Below are positions 41,768 to 51,060 of a DNA stretch of 64,000 nucleotides, one piece after another; the first letter of the stretch is position 1, and each line of letters opens with the position of its first letter. The DNA is from Vulcanimicrobiota bacterium (GTDB lineage: Bacteria > Vulcanimicrobiota > JAJTBE01). The notes below the pieces were generated by a model. The model searched no databases and had not been told where the DNA came from. It worked only from the letters and a program-made list of their open reading frames with translations. A program made the position numbers and the translations under genes. Location: positions 30,713 through 94,712 of the forward strand of contig JAIORV010000201.1 in NCBI GenBank assembly GCA_021107945.1, in the 5' to 3' direction.

Positions 41768-43639
41768 GTGAACAATATAGCCAAAAAAGAAAATAGCGAC
41801 AATGCTCTATCCGACAAAAAATCGCTTACCATATTGGGGAAATCGGTGGATAGGCGTATCCTTGCCTCTGTTTTTATTTTGATTTTTATCAGTATATTCC
41901 TTTGGCAAAATTACCTTTTCATAAAAAAAGATGTGGGACCAAAGGAGACCGACAATCATATTTTCACTCCCGCAGCTTATTATGAGCAGATTGTTCTGAA
42001 AGTGAAAAATGACGACCTCTCCACAATTCCATATCCGCCAGGGCTTTTTGTCTCGACGGTTCCTTTCTTTATCTTCAGGGGAATATCCGCCGAGACCGCA
42101 AGAATTTCACTCTCGTTTTTCGCGGTGATATTTCTGCTTGCCATGTTCGGCATAGGATATGAATACGGAGGTTATTACGCAGGCTTCGCCGTAATGGCTA
42201 TTGCAGCCTCGTCACCCCATATACTCAACTACTCCAGGCTTTATTTCCTTGATTTTCCACAGACTGCAATGACCGCTCTTGCATTTTATTTTCTGCTTAA
42301 ATCAAGAGGATATAAAAACAGAAAAGTCTCCTTGCTTTTCGGATTTGTTCTCGCCCTCTCGTTTTTGACAAAGTGGGCGTCCGCATTTTATATGATAATA
42401 CCGGTTCTGTGGTTTTTCATCCCTGTAGTGTTTTCATCAAAAAAATCATTCCTCTTCACGCTCCCCGTCCTTTTATATACGGCAATTATACTGACGGGAT
42501 TCAAATGGTATTACGGGAATCTCTCGGAGCTGCCCCTCGATGACAAATGGATCCTGTACTATTTCATCATAGTTGTGATCCCGGGAATTATTCTTGCAGG
42601 GACATATATTTTTCTTGAGCGTCGATGGAAGAAATGTAATAAAAACGAGGATCCAGGCATTTTTTCAATGTTTAACGCTACATATTCATCCATTGTTTTC
42701 TTCCTGGTTTCATCACCCTGGTTCTTCTACGCAGGCAGATCGATTGTATGGCTCTGGACGGTCAACAAGGACAAGGGAATAGCTCATAGCATGCTGTTTA
42801 AATATCAGTATTTATGGGCATTTTTCAAGACGATATTCAATTATTTTCCACTTCTCGCTCTAATCGGATTGGTGTATATATTTATCATAAAAAAAGATAT
42901 GTACCGCAAACTGATACTTCCTGTAAATATCCTCATCCTGATACCCCTGATGGCGAAAATAAGTTTCCCGTTCACAAGACTTCATCTCTCGTTTGTCATT
43001 TTCGCCTCCGCCCTTTGTGGCTACTGGGTGGCATACACGGGACGCGCAAGGATTCCCATAACCGCAATAATAATTATTCTGTCTCTCCTGTCCGTAACCG
43101 CCGGAGTGGTTCTTCCGGGGAGCGCTGAGATTTATCATCCCGTTAACTGTGTAATCAATTATTCCACCGTGCCACATTATCCGATACCCCTGAAGATTCT
43201 CCGCACCCAATCGCCCGACACCTCTACTTATGATATAGAGGGTGTAATCAATTGGATTCTCCCCGGCGACCAGGCGCAACCCGGGGATGTGATACTATTT
43301 ATCGACCTGTCCGACGAGAGGCCTCCGTTGAGTCCCGAATATGTCCGCTGGAAAGCCGTCGAGAGCGGGAAGCTTGTTAACAGGGTAAAACCACAACTTC
43401 GCTGGTGCGCCTATGACATAAACCGGATCGACAGGCGGCAGATTGCATATCAGCAGGATATAACTTCAATAGACAGCTTGTTGATTATACAAAAAAAAGG
43501 TGCAAACCCAAAGATTGCAGTTGAAAGGGTTGTTGATATATTTCCGGGGGTGGATTATACTCATAAAACTTTTGATATAGGGCGGGAATATCAAATAACG
43601 GCAATAAACCTGGACAGGGATGTTGATATCGACGACTGA
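41768..43639 (+). CDS. GT39-type membrane glycosyltransferase, copy 1
   Basis: 623 residues from GTG. About ten membrane helices fill residues 30-450, followed by a C-terminal soluble part of about 170 residues. The first periplasmic loop has KKDVGPKETDNHIF, the position of the catalytic acidic motif in PMT/ArnT-type enzymes. FLDFPQTAMTALAFYFLLKS and LTKWASAFYMIIPVLWFFIP are shared with the next two genes. It would transfer a sugar from a polyprenyl-phosphate carrier to a lipid, glycan or protein outside the membrane. First of three tandem paralogues, and the most divergent. Confidence 0.8.
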   Translation: MNNIAKKENSDNALSDKKSLTILGKSVDRRILASVFILIFISIFLWQNYLFIKKDVGPKETDNHIFTPAAYYEQIVLKVKNDDLSTIPYPPGLFVSTVPFFIFRGISAETARISLSFFAVIFLLAMFGIGYEYGGYYAGFAVMAIAASSPHILNYSRLYFLDFPQTAMTALAFYFLLKSRGYKNRKVSLLFGFVLALSFLTKWASAFYMIIPVLWFFIPVVFSSKKSFLFTLPVLLYTAIILTGFKWYYGNLSELPLDDKWILYYFIIVVIPGIILAGTYIFLERRWKKCNKNEDPGIFSMFNATYSSIVFFLVSSPWFFYAGRSIVWLWTVNKDKGIAHSMLFKYQYLWAFFKTIFNYFPLLALIGLVYIFIIKKDMYRKLILPVNILILIPLMAKISFPFTRLHLSFVIFASALCGYWVAYTGRARIPITAIIIILSLLSVTAGVVLPGSAEIYHPVNCVINYSTVPHYPIPLKILRTQSPDTSTYDIEGVINWILPGDQAQPGDVILFIDLSDERPPLSPEYVRWKAVESGKLVNRVKPQLRWCAYDINRIDRRQIAYQQDITSIDSLLIIQKKGANPKIAVERVVDIFPGVDYTHKTFDIGREYQITAINLDRDVDIDD

Positions 43640-43664
43640 ATGACGGAGGGAAATCGCTTTTTAA

Positions 43665-45500
43665 ATGATTAGCATAATATCCGATCTAAAAGAAAAAACA
43701 AGGCCTTATGTCAGGTATATCCCGGCATTTACCATATTCCTGATCCTTCTTATTTTTCTTTCACAGATGATACTCTATATCAACAGGGATGTGGCTCCCT
43801 CTTTCACGGATGCCCATTACCTGAGAACGCTGGATTATCTTGATTATTTTAATAATCCTTTACAAAAAAACTTTCCTGCACATGAATACCCGCCTCTCAC
43901 TCATCTTGTCAGCTTGATTTTTCTGAAGATTATCGGAGTCTCGCTCCAATCGGCTCGATTTAGTCTTGTTGTATTCGCTGTAATATATATCCTATCGATG
44001 TATGGAATCGGAAAGGAATTGGGCGACGAGGTCTCGGGGATTGCGGTTTGCGCCCTTGCGGCATCTTCACCCCACATTCTCCTTTTCTCCAGGATGTTTT
44101 TTCTTGACTTCCCCCAGACCGCAATGACCGCCCTTGTTTTTTACCTCATTCTGAAATCAAATTATTACAGAAACACACTTTTTTCCATACTCATCGGAGT
44201 AGCACTGGGGCTTTCCATGTTAACCAAGTGGTCAACTATTTTCTTTATATTCCTCCCGATGATCTGGTTCATAATTCCCGCCGCCATGAAAAGCTTGAAG
44301 TCCGCCCTGTCTCTTTTAGCTTCACTTTGCATAACAAGCTTTTTTATATGGAGAATTTTTTGTTTCTTTACTCCCGGAATTGATCCATCGAAGTATTGGC
44401 TCACATTTTACATAACAAATATATTCCTGCCGATTGCCTTACTTCTCGGAGCTTCTTTTTATGTGCAGAAGGTTGTCGGTAAAAAAGCCAATCAGGAAAA
44501 AGGGAAAGATAATCCATATATAAGCATAATCAATTTCCTGAGAGCCTGCCTGTTATCCATTCTCATATTCTCGCCCTGGCTGTTTTATAATGCGGCCGCC
44601 GTCAGGACAAAGGTTTTTCTTGATTTTACACATTATCACAAGGATATATCACAGACATTTTTTTCAACTGTTCAATTTCTGAAATTCAGCTTCAATTATG
44701 CCATAATCCTTGTTATTATCGGGATTATTTTCATGTTCATTCGAAGGAAAGATATTTTCAGGAACCTGATTTTACCTTTGAATATTATATTCGCATTTTT
44801 AATTATGATGAAAATGGGATACCCGCATGCCCGGTATATTCTCTCTTTTGTGATATTCATGTCTGCTCTCGGAGGATGGTGGGTATGCAAAGCCGGGAAA
44901 CTCGGTAAAATATTGACCGTATTTATTGTGATTATCTCTCTTGTCTCAATGACGGGGTGGCTTTTATTCCCCGGAGAAAGTCCACTTCAGGAAATAGACA
45001 CCCGCCGCGGTGAGTATGACATAACAGGCAAGAGTCAGGCGGATCTTGTTGTAACAAATATATTACCCCTTACCGTCCAGGGGCCGAATAAAAACAGGTA
45101 CGATATAACGCCGGTGTTAAATGCTCTGAAAAACAGTCTTGATGGAGAGATGGACGGCAGAGAGGATATACTTCTGAAGATTAATCCCGGCGGAGCTATC
45201 GGCGATCATGAGTTCGTGGATTTTCTCGCCATAGAGATGAGGAAAAACAATATTCCCCTGGATACTTCGAGATTTTGGGGTTATAATCAATTTATCAATG
45301 TTTCCGGTTGGGATGAAGAAATGGAGAGACATATGTCCGGGATCGAGAGGATTCTCGTTAAACACCCGACGGATTTATCGATTCGGCCTGTAATATCAAA
45401 GCTAAAAGATCTTCATGGCGGGGTTGATCCGCGGGTTGTAAGATGTGATTTACCCCAGGATATAAGTGTGACATTGATTATATTTAAGATCGATGATTGA
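43665..45500 (+). CDS. GT39-type membrane glycosyltransferase, copy 2
   Basis: 611 residues, GGAGGG 14 bases before the ATG. Same layout as copy 1: RDVAPSFTDAHYLRTLDYL in the first loop, then YPPLTHLVSLIFLKI, FLDFPQTAMTALVFYLILKS, LTKWSTIFFIFLPMIWFIIP, and a soluble C-terminal domain. It follows copy 1 by 25 bp, so they form one transcript. It is closer to copy 3 than to copy 1. Confidence 0.8.
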   Translation: MISIISDLKEKTRPYVRYIPAFTIFLILLIFLSQMILYINRDVAPSFTDAHYLRTLDYLDYFNNPLQKNFPAHEYPPLTHLVSLIFLKIIGVSLQSARFSLVVFAVIYILSMYGIGKELGDEVSGIAVCALAASSPHILLFSRMFFLDFPQTAMTALVFYLILKSNYYRNTLFSILIGVALGLSMLTKWSTIFFIFLPMIWFIIPAAMKSLKSALSLLASLCITSFFIWRIFCFFTPGIDPSKYWLTFYITNIFLPIALLLGASFYVQKVVGKKANQEKGKDNPYISIINFLRACLLSILIFSPWLFYNAAAVRTKVFLDFTHYHKDISQTFFSTVQFLKFSFNYAIILVIIGIIFMFIRRKDIFRNLILPLNIIFAFLIMMKMGYPHARYILSFVIFMSALGGWWVCKAGKLGKILTVFIVIISLVSMTGWLLFPGESPLQEIDTRRGEYDITGKSQADLVVTNILPLTVQGPNKNRYDITPVLNALKNSLDGEMDGREDILLKINPGGAIGDHEFVDFLAIEMRKNNIPLDTSRFWGYNQFINVSGWDEEMERHMSGIERILVKHPTDLSIRPVISKLKDLHGGVDPRVVRCDLPQDISVTLIIFKIDD

Positions 45501-45515
45501 TCTGTTATATTTACA

Positions 45516-45773
45516 GGACTTATGTAATTGTTATTCTGAGTATGCAAATTGTCATTCTGAGCGGATCACGGGAGATGTTCTTTACTCCGATGACTTGCTC
45601 AAAGACGCAATTATTTTGTGTCCGATGATTGACATAGCGAAGAATCTCAAGTCCCAGATTTAGTTTAAAGAGATCCTTCGCTGATCAATTCATCGGAGGT
45701 AAGTAAAATCCGTTCTTGAGAAAGGTTTGTTTGTTAAAGTGAAGAGATCGTATTCCGCTCAGGATGACACGCC
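45516..45773. mobile_element. class E MITE-like element
   Basis: GGACTTATGTAATTG, then TTGTCATTCTGAGCGGATC at the left and TTCCGCTCAGGATGACAC at the right; internal GCGAAGAATCTC and GATCCTTCGCTGATC. It has diverged from the 30135 copy. It separates GT39 copies 2 and 3. Confidence 0.7.
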
Positions 45774-45803
45774 GGGGGATCGTCTTTAAGGAGATCCTTC
45801 GTT

Positions 45804-47789
45804 GTGAATAAGAGGTATAAGCTATCATCAATGACAAATATGACTTCAAACATCAAAAATTTCATAAAAAAAACAAAGCTTAACCAGAGCAGTCTTTGTT
45901 TATTCGCCCTTGCTTTGATAATTCTGATTTTTCTGGCACAGTCAAAATTATATATTCAACAGGATGTCGCGCCTTCATATACCGACGGGCAATACACATC
46001 AAGCCTGGAATATATGAATTATATTGATAATCCCGAAGGCTCGAAATTTCCCCAATACCCGTATCCACCCCTTGTACATTTTGTCGCCGTCATTTTTTAT
46101 AAGATATTCGGTGCATCTTTACAGACTGCGCGAATGAGCGTCATTTTGTTCTCGATTGTTTTCATTCTGTCAATGTATGGAATCGGCAAGGAATTTGGAA
46201 ACGAGTTATCCGGCGTGGCGGTTGCGGCGCTGGCGGCGTCGGCTCCACAGATTCTTATCTTCTCACATATGTTTTTCCTGGACTTTCCTCAGGCCGCAAT
46301 GACTGCGCTTGTTTTTTATTTAATGCTGAAGACAAACAATTACCGGGAAACCGGGTATTCATATTTGCTTGGTATCATACTGGGACTTGCTCTTCTCACG
46401 AAATGGTCAACTGTATTCTTTATATATTTCCCCGTTATATGGTTTATAATACCTGCATTGTACAAGGGCTGGAAAAATGCTATATCCATGATTATCCCCA
46501 TATTAATTTCATGTTTTTTTATTTGGAGAATAACCGCATATTTCAGCCTGCCCGGAGAAACGAAATTCGAAAACATATGGCTCATGTCCTATCTTTTAAA
46601 CATTCTCCTCCCTGCGGCAATACTTCTTGGCGCTTCGATTTTCATACAAAAAAAGTATATCGACAAAAACAATGAATTCCCGGTAAGGATAAACGTCATT
46701 AACTTCACAAGAGTTTGTATCATATCAATAGCGGTCTTCTCTCCCTGGCTTTATTATGATGTCAGGCCTGTTCTCGGCAAACTTTTCCTTGATACTGTCT
46801 ATTTTGTGAGGGACACGGGGTGGATAGCGGAATTTATGCTCACATTCCTCAAGTTCAGCTTCAATTACGCTCCAATACTTGTGTTGACAGGACTCATCTT
46901 TTTATTTGTTTTCCGGCAGAACATATTCAGAAATCTGGTAATCCCATTAAATATTATTGTCATATTCATCACGATGCTCAGGTTTGGATATCCATACCCC
47001 CGATATATCCTGTCTTTTGTTATATTTATGGCGGTACTGGGAGGATGGTGGGTGGCAAAAGCGGGGACTATCGGAAAAATTGCAACTGTAATAATTGTTA
47101 TCCTTTCGATTATCTCCATCCTTGGATGGGTTTTCTTCCCACAGGGAGGAGTTCTTATGGAGACCGACACAATATGGGGCGGATCGGAGAAGGAAACATT
47201 CGACAATGAGCCTGAGTTTGAAATAATGGCCATTGAGCCTCTCACGGGACAGTATCCCAACAGGGCTGTTTATGATATGAACCCGATATTGAGGGAGTTG
47301 AGAAAATATTGCAGGGACAGGAGAGAAAAAAGCAAAAATATGATGCTGCTGATTGACCTGTCGGAGACCGTGAGTTACAGGGAGTTTCTCGAATTCCTCA
47401 TAGTGGAGTTCCGGCGCGCCGGGATCAAGCTTGATACCGTTGAAATCGGCGCGTACGGCAGGCCTTTTGATGAGCGTGCCTGGGACAGTCACAGGAGAAG
47501 GCATATGTTTTATGTAAACAGGTACCTTGTTGACGGCGATAAACGGAGGAAAGAGGCCGATCCCGACGACCGGATAGGAAAAGCAAGGCGTATTCGCGAT
47601 GAGAAAGATCATTTCAGGCAAATCGGGGCATTTCTTATCAAACACAAGAAGGATGTTCCCGTCGAGGATACAATTTCAAAATTAATAGAGATTCACCCGG
47701 AAAGTGAATATAAAATTGTAAGTACGGATTTACCGGGAGAAATACGTTTGACACTGATTGTTTTCCAGGCATTCAGTCACCCATTGTAG
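45804..47789 (+). CDS. GT39-type membrane glycosyltransferase, copy 3
   Basis: 661 residues from GTG with AAGGAG ten bases upstream. That site and the start (GGAGATCCTTCGTTGTGAA) match class E element sequence (GGAGATCCTTCGCTGATTAA), so a repeat appears to provide translation initiation. Catalytic loop QQDVAPSYTDGQYTSSLEYM, then FLDFPQAAMTALVFYLMLKT and LTKWSTVFFIYFPVIWFIIP. The C-terminal soluble domain is about 50 residues longer than in copy 2 (a charged insert around DGDKRRKEADPDDR). The stop codon TAG lies inside a class C repeat (TTGTAGGAGTGGCATC). Confidence 0.8.
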   Translation: MNKRYKLSSMTNMTSNIKNFIKKTKLNQSSLCLFALALIILIFLAQSKLYIQQDVAPSYTDGQYTSSLEYMNYIDNPEGSKFPQYPYPPLVHFVAVIFYKIFGASLQTARMSVILFSIVFILSMYGIGKEFGNELSGVAVAALAASAPQILIFSHMFFLDFPQAAMTALVFYLMLKTNNYRETGYSYLLGIILGLALLTKWSTVFFIYFPVIWFIIPALYKGWKNAISMIIPILISCFFIWRITAYFSLPGETKFENIWLMSYLLNILLPAAILLGASIFIQKKYIDKNNEFPVRINVINFTRVCIISIAVFSPWLYYDVRPVLGKLFLDTVYFVRDTGWIAEFMLTFLKFSFNYAPILVLTGLIFLFVFRQNIFRNLVIPLNIIVIFITMLRFGYPYPRYILSFVIFMAVLGGWWVAKAGTIGKIATVIIVILSIISILGWVFFPQGGVLMETDTIWGGSEKETFDNEPEFEIMAIEPLTGQYPNRAVYDMNPILRELRKYCRDRREKSKNMMLLIDLSETVSYREFLEFLIVEFRRAGIKLDTVEIGAYGRPFDERAWDSHRRRHMFYVNRYLVDGDKRRKEADPDDRIGKARRIRDEKDHFRQIGAFLIKHKKDVPVEDTISKLIEIHPESEYKIVSTDLPGEIRLTLIVFQAFSHPL

Positions 47790-47808
47790 GAGTGGCATCT
47801 TGCTACGA
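47784..47808. repeat. class C repeat fragment supplying a stop codon
   Basis: TTGTAGGAGTGGCATCTTGC; the TAG at 47787-47789 is the stop of GT39 copy 3. Confidence 0.6.
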
Positions 47809-47815
47809 TATGGCA

Positions 47816-48236
47816 AACTGTCATTCTGAGCGTCAGGCATACTGTCATTCTGAGCGGATTACGAAAGATGTTCTTTACTCCGATGACTTGCTCAAAGACG
47901 GGATTATGTTGACAGACGATGATTAACACAGCGAAGAATCTCACCCCCCGTTGGTGTGGAGGAGGCAAGTCTTAATAAGAAGGAGGATTACTTTAAGGAG
48001 AACCCCCGGGAAGAGATCCTTCGCTGATTAATACATCGGAGGTAAGTAAAACCCATTCCTGCCGAGGTTGATCAAGTAAAGAAAGGTGATCATTTTCCGC
48101 TCAGGATGACAGCGTGAACGACTCTCTTGCAGGAGATCCTTCGCTGATTAATACATCGGGAGCAAGTAAAATCCGTTCTTGCCAAAGTTTATCCAATAAA
48201 GTAAGTTGATCATATTTCGCTCAGGATGACACGCCA
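47816..48236. mobile_element. cluster of class E element copies
   Basis: CTGTCATTCTGAGCG occurs twice at the left. TTCCGCTCAGGATGACAG (about 48094-48112) and TTCGCTCAGGATGACACG (about 48215-48232) each close a copy, and GAGATCCTTCGCTGATTAA occurs twice. So at least two overlapping or nested copies lie here. No gene. Confidence 0.7.
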
Positions 48237-48493
48237 TGCCATAAATTTGGTAGTGTTTCAGGCTGGTCAGGAGACCAGCCTTTGCCCAAATATTATAGAA
48301 TTAATAATTGTTAAAAGCGTAAAATTCTATTGAAACTCTGCGCTCTCTGCGACCTCTGCGGTGAATAGTTAAGACATAAAATTAAGACAATTTGAGAATA
48401 ACAGGAATGTTCAGTTAAATGTTTAATTTCTATTGAAATATACCTTGATATATTTGGGTAATCCTGTAAAATTATCCGGGGAGGGTGAGAAAA
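48237..48493. other. leader of the pseudo-JAB gene with a GGCTGGTC palindrome and class A block
   Basis: GGCTGGTCAGGAGACCAGCC (about 48263-48282) is a perfect-stem palindrome. AACTCTGCGCTCTCTGCGAC (about 48333) begins a class A block. The last 120 bp are AT-rich and probably hold the promoter; I cannot place it with confidence. Confidence 0.5.
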
Positions 48494-50341
48494 TTGAGCG
48501 ATATATCAAGTTCTATTCCCATGGTTCATATATTGGACACTGAGTTGGATGTTGTCAGGAATCAGGCTGTCAATTCAAAAGGCATGAGAGCGGGCGGTCT
48601 TTTTGTAGGTGCAAGATTTGCACTGTCCGCCGGTGAGATATTTCTGATTGCCAAAGCTGTCCCCCGGGGTGCGGATACGGGTAAATCGGGAGGCCCTCAA
48701 AAAGAGCTGGACATATTCATGAGGAATAACCCCGGAATGGCGATAATAGGGGAATGGCGAAAGCCCGCCGAGGACATTGTGGAAATGAATGAAGAGGCAT
48801 TACTGAAAAACATCGATGTCAATTTCATAAAGAGCTCGGGCAGCGCCAAAGGCGGATTTATTGCATCCGTACCCATGGTCAATGATGATCAGTTCGCCCT
48901 GGCCGCTTATTTTCTTGACGAAAAAACCGAGATCCCTGTCAGGGTTGATATAAATGAAATAGACAAGGAAGAGGCATTCGAGTTTTTCAAAGCTTCTATG
49001 CAGGCTAAAGCAAAAAAAGCACGGAAAAAGGTGCAGAAAACCGTTATCATACCTCCCGAACGGGAAGTAAAAACAACATCTTCTCCCGGTGCTTCCGGAT
49101 CTTTTGAAGAAAACAGGTTAGCTCAGGAGGTTGCCGGAATCGAAAAACTGCCAGGTGTTATAAAGTGCAATATTATAGATGTCGATGAAAACTCAAAAAT
49201 TGTCCATATTGAGATAAAAGACGGTAAAGCGAATATCGTTTTTAACCTGACATGCACATCAGCATATCCGAAGTCGGCTCCCACATTATTCATTGATAAA
49301 ATCGGGGAAGATTCATTTACATCTGAAATTGTCAGGAACTGGAGCCCATCCTACAAGCTGAGAGATGTTGTGCTTGAATTCCTTGGATTTGTGAAGAGAA
49401 GAAGAACATGGATAGCATCAGGAAAGCCTGGAATGGATTCTCTTTCTATACAAAGGCCCTCTTTACCTGGAGTCGCCCCGATAGATGCAAAAACCTCCAT
49501 GCAAAACGGTGAGTTCGAGGATGTTCAGCCTACCAGGATTGCCAACCGGATATTGCTTATAATCGCAGGAGTTTCTACGCTGTTATTTATTATATTTGCA
49601 GTCCTCTTTTTCAGGCAACTTGGAATAACAAAAAAACTCCAGGCGCAGATTCCTGATGAAGTGGTTGCCGTCAGTATTAGACCGGGACAAAAAAAGCATA
49701 CACCGGTGAGTTCCAAGAAACCTGGAACCATGAAAAAACCATCGCCGGTCGGGTCGAAGAAGCCTGTATCTCCAGCTTCATCAACTCCCACAAAAAAACC
49801 CGCGGCGAAGCCTTCACCAGTGGTTGAGACTCCGGCTAAGTCTTTTGATAAAGTAACCATAAAGCAGGATCAGAAGCTTCTCTTTATAAACCCCAAGTTC
49901 TCCGGGGCAGTCTTTGGAAGAGGCGCGGAGATCCTCAACAGGCAAACTCCCTGGGATCTTGTGGGCAGGAATTACCCGGGGCTGAATCTTGGCGAGGAAG
50001 AGGTTCACCTGGATCAAGGGAATGAAGAGAAAAAATCCATGGAATACATTGAAAAGTCTATGGATGAGGATAATATGGGCGCGGCAATTATATTTACATA
50101 TAAGACGTCCCCCAACCAAAAAAGGCTTGTGGAGAATCTTGCTTCCCTTGCAAAAAAGAAGGGTGTGCCGCTTTTCATAATATCCCTGCAGGATTCGCCG
50201 GACGGCAAAGACAAAACATATTTCGATGACAGTCAGCATTTCATTCCCCTGTATCGAAAATCTCCCGTAACGGAAGATAATTTCAAGTCGAAACTCAACG
50301 ACGAGCTTGAGAAGAGAATAAAATTCGAAAAGAAGAAATAA
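48494..50341 (+). CDS. membrane protein with degenerate JAB (MPN) and RWD/UBC-like domains
   Basis: I prefer TTG 48494, nine bases after GGAGG, over GTG 48485, which overlaps the site. About 615 residues. Residues 5-150 resemble a prokaryotic JAB/MPN domain (GMRAGGLFVGARF, then GMAIIGEW), but the zinc-binding H-x-H after GEW is replaced by RKPAED, so it should not be an active isopeptidase. Residues about 214-310 resemble an RWD/E2-like fold (VFNLTCTSAYPKSAPTLFID, then NWSPSYKLRDVVLEFLGFV) without a catalytic Cys. One membrane helix (about 361-383), a Lys/Pro/Ser linker, and a C-terminal alpha/beta domain (GAAIIFTYKTSPNQKRLVEN, then KKGVPLFIISLQDSPDG) follow. Domain calls are by eye. Confidence 0.6.
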   Translation: MSDISSSIPMVHILDTELDVVRNQAVNSKGMRAGGLFVGARFALSAGEIFLIAKAVPRGADTGKSGGPQKELDIFMRNNPGMAIIGEWRKPAEDIVEMNEEALLKNIDVNFIKSSGSAKGGFIASVPMVNDDQFALAAYFLDEKTEIPVRVDINEIDKEEAFEFFKASMQAKAKKARKKVQKTVIIPPEREVKTTSSPGASGSFEENRLAQEVAGIEKLPGVIKCNIIDVDENSKIVHIEIKDGKANIVFNLTCTSAYPKSAPTLFIDKIGEDSFTSEIVRNWSPSYKLRDVVLEFLGFVKRRRTWIASGKPGMDSLSIQRPSLPGVAPIDAKTSMQNGEFEDVQPTRIANRILLIIAGVSTLLFIIFAVLFFRQLGITKKLQAQIPDEVVAVSIRPGQKKHTPVSSKKPGTMKKPSPVGSKKPVSPASSTPTKKPAAKPSPVVETPAKSFDKVTIKQDQKLLFINPKFSGAVFGRGAEILNRQTPWDLVGRNYPGLNLGEEEVHLDQGNEEKKSMEYIEKSMDEDNMGAAIIFTYKTSPNQKRLVENLASLAKKKGVPLFIISLQDSPDGKDKTYFDDSQHFIPLYRKSPVTEDNFKSKLNDELEKRIKFEKKK

Positions 50342-50356
50342 AGGAGTGGTATTATT

Positions 50357-51025
50357 GTGTTGATTGAAATATCACCTCTTACAAATGAAACCCCGGATGG
50401 CCCTCTCATCGGAACAGGGACAATTCCATGCGGTTACGATGAGAAAGAACTGGATATCCAGGTCAGTCTTTTACCTATTCACCCGGCGGGAATCAGGGAT
50501 CTTGAGCGTATGAAAGGTAAAAAGCTCACAGTGGCCATTCCCGAGCTCACATTGCAAAAACTCCACTATTACGACGAGGAGCAACGGGACAAAATGCGTT
50601 ATTCCGAGGAGTATGCGGGAGTATGCAAGAAGCTCAGCTATGCAATCATCCGGGAAGTGAACAAGAGGAAGCTGAAAGTTGATTATGCCCTGACAATTGA
50701 TCATTCGGGACAACTCCTGACCATGTTCATTGCAAAAATCGCTGATATCGAGACATATGAAATACGCCGTATCAAGAAAAAGAAGGAAAACGGAACCCAG
50801 GATCTAACAATTCTCCTGCCCCAGAACCTTTACCCATACGAGGGGAAAAATTTTATTATCCTGGATGAGTTCATCAATACCGGGTTTACACTTCGAGAGG
50901 TAATCAAGACCATAAGAAAAGAGGGTGGAGATGTGTTGTTAATCGGCGCATTCAAAGACCTCGAGGGGAAGGGTAAGCTTTTACACGATGCATTCCCCGA
51001 CACGCCCGTGGTCACATTGGAATAA
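50357..51025 (+). CDS. phosphoribosyltransferase-like protein
   Basis: 222 residues from GTG with AAGGAGTG upstream, 15 bp after the previous gene. The PRPP-binding signature of type I PRTases is at about 168-178 (IILDEFINTGFTL, acidic pair then TGxT). The N-terminal 150 residues do not match a well-known PRTase; KLTVAIPELTLQKLHYYDEE looks distinctive. Substrate unknown. It is probably co-transcribed with the membrane protein upstream and with sucC 35 bp downstream. Confidence 0.75.
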   Translation: MLIEISPLTNETPDGPLIGTGTIPCGYDEKELDIQVSLLPIHPAGIRDLERMKGKKLTVAIPELTLQKLHYYDEEQRDKMRYSEEYAGVCKKLSYAIIREVNKRKLKVDYALTIDHSGQLLTMFIAKIADIETYEIRRIKKKKENGTQDLTILLPQNLYPYEGKNFIILDEFINTGFTLREVIKTIRKEGGDVLLIGAFKDLEGKGKLLHDAFPDTPVVTLE

Positions 51026-51060
51026 CAGTACTCCTATTTTAACAAACGGAGGATTGAACA

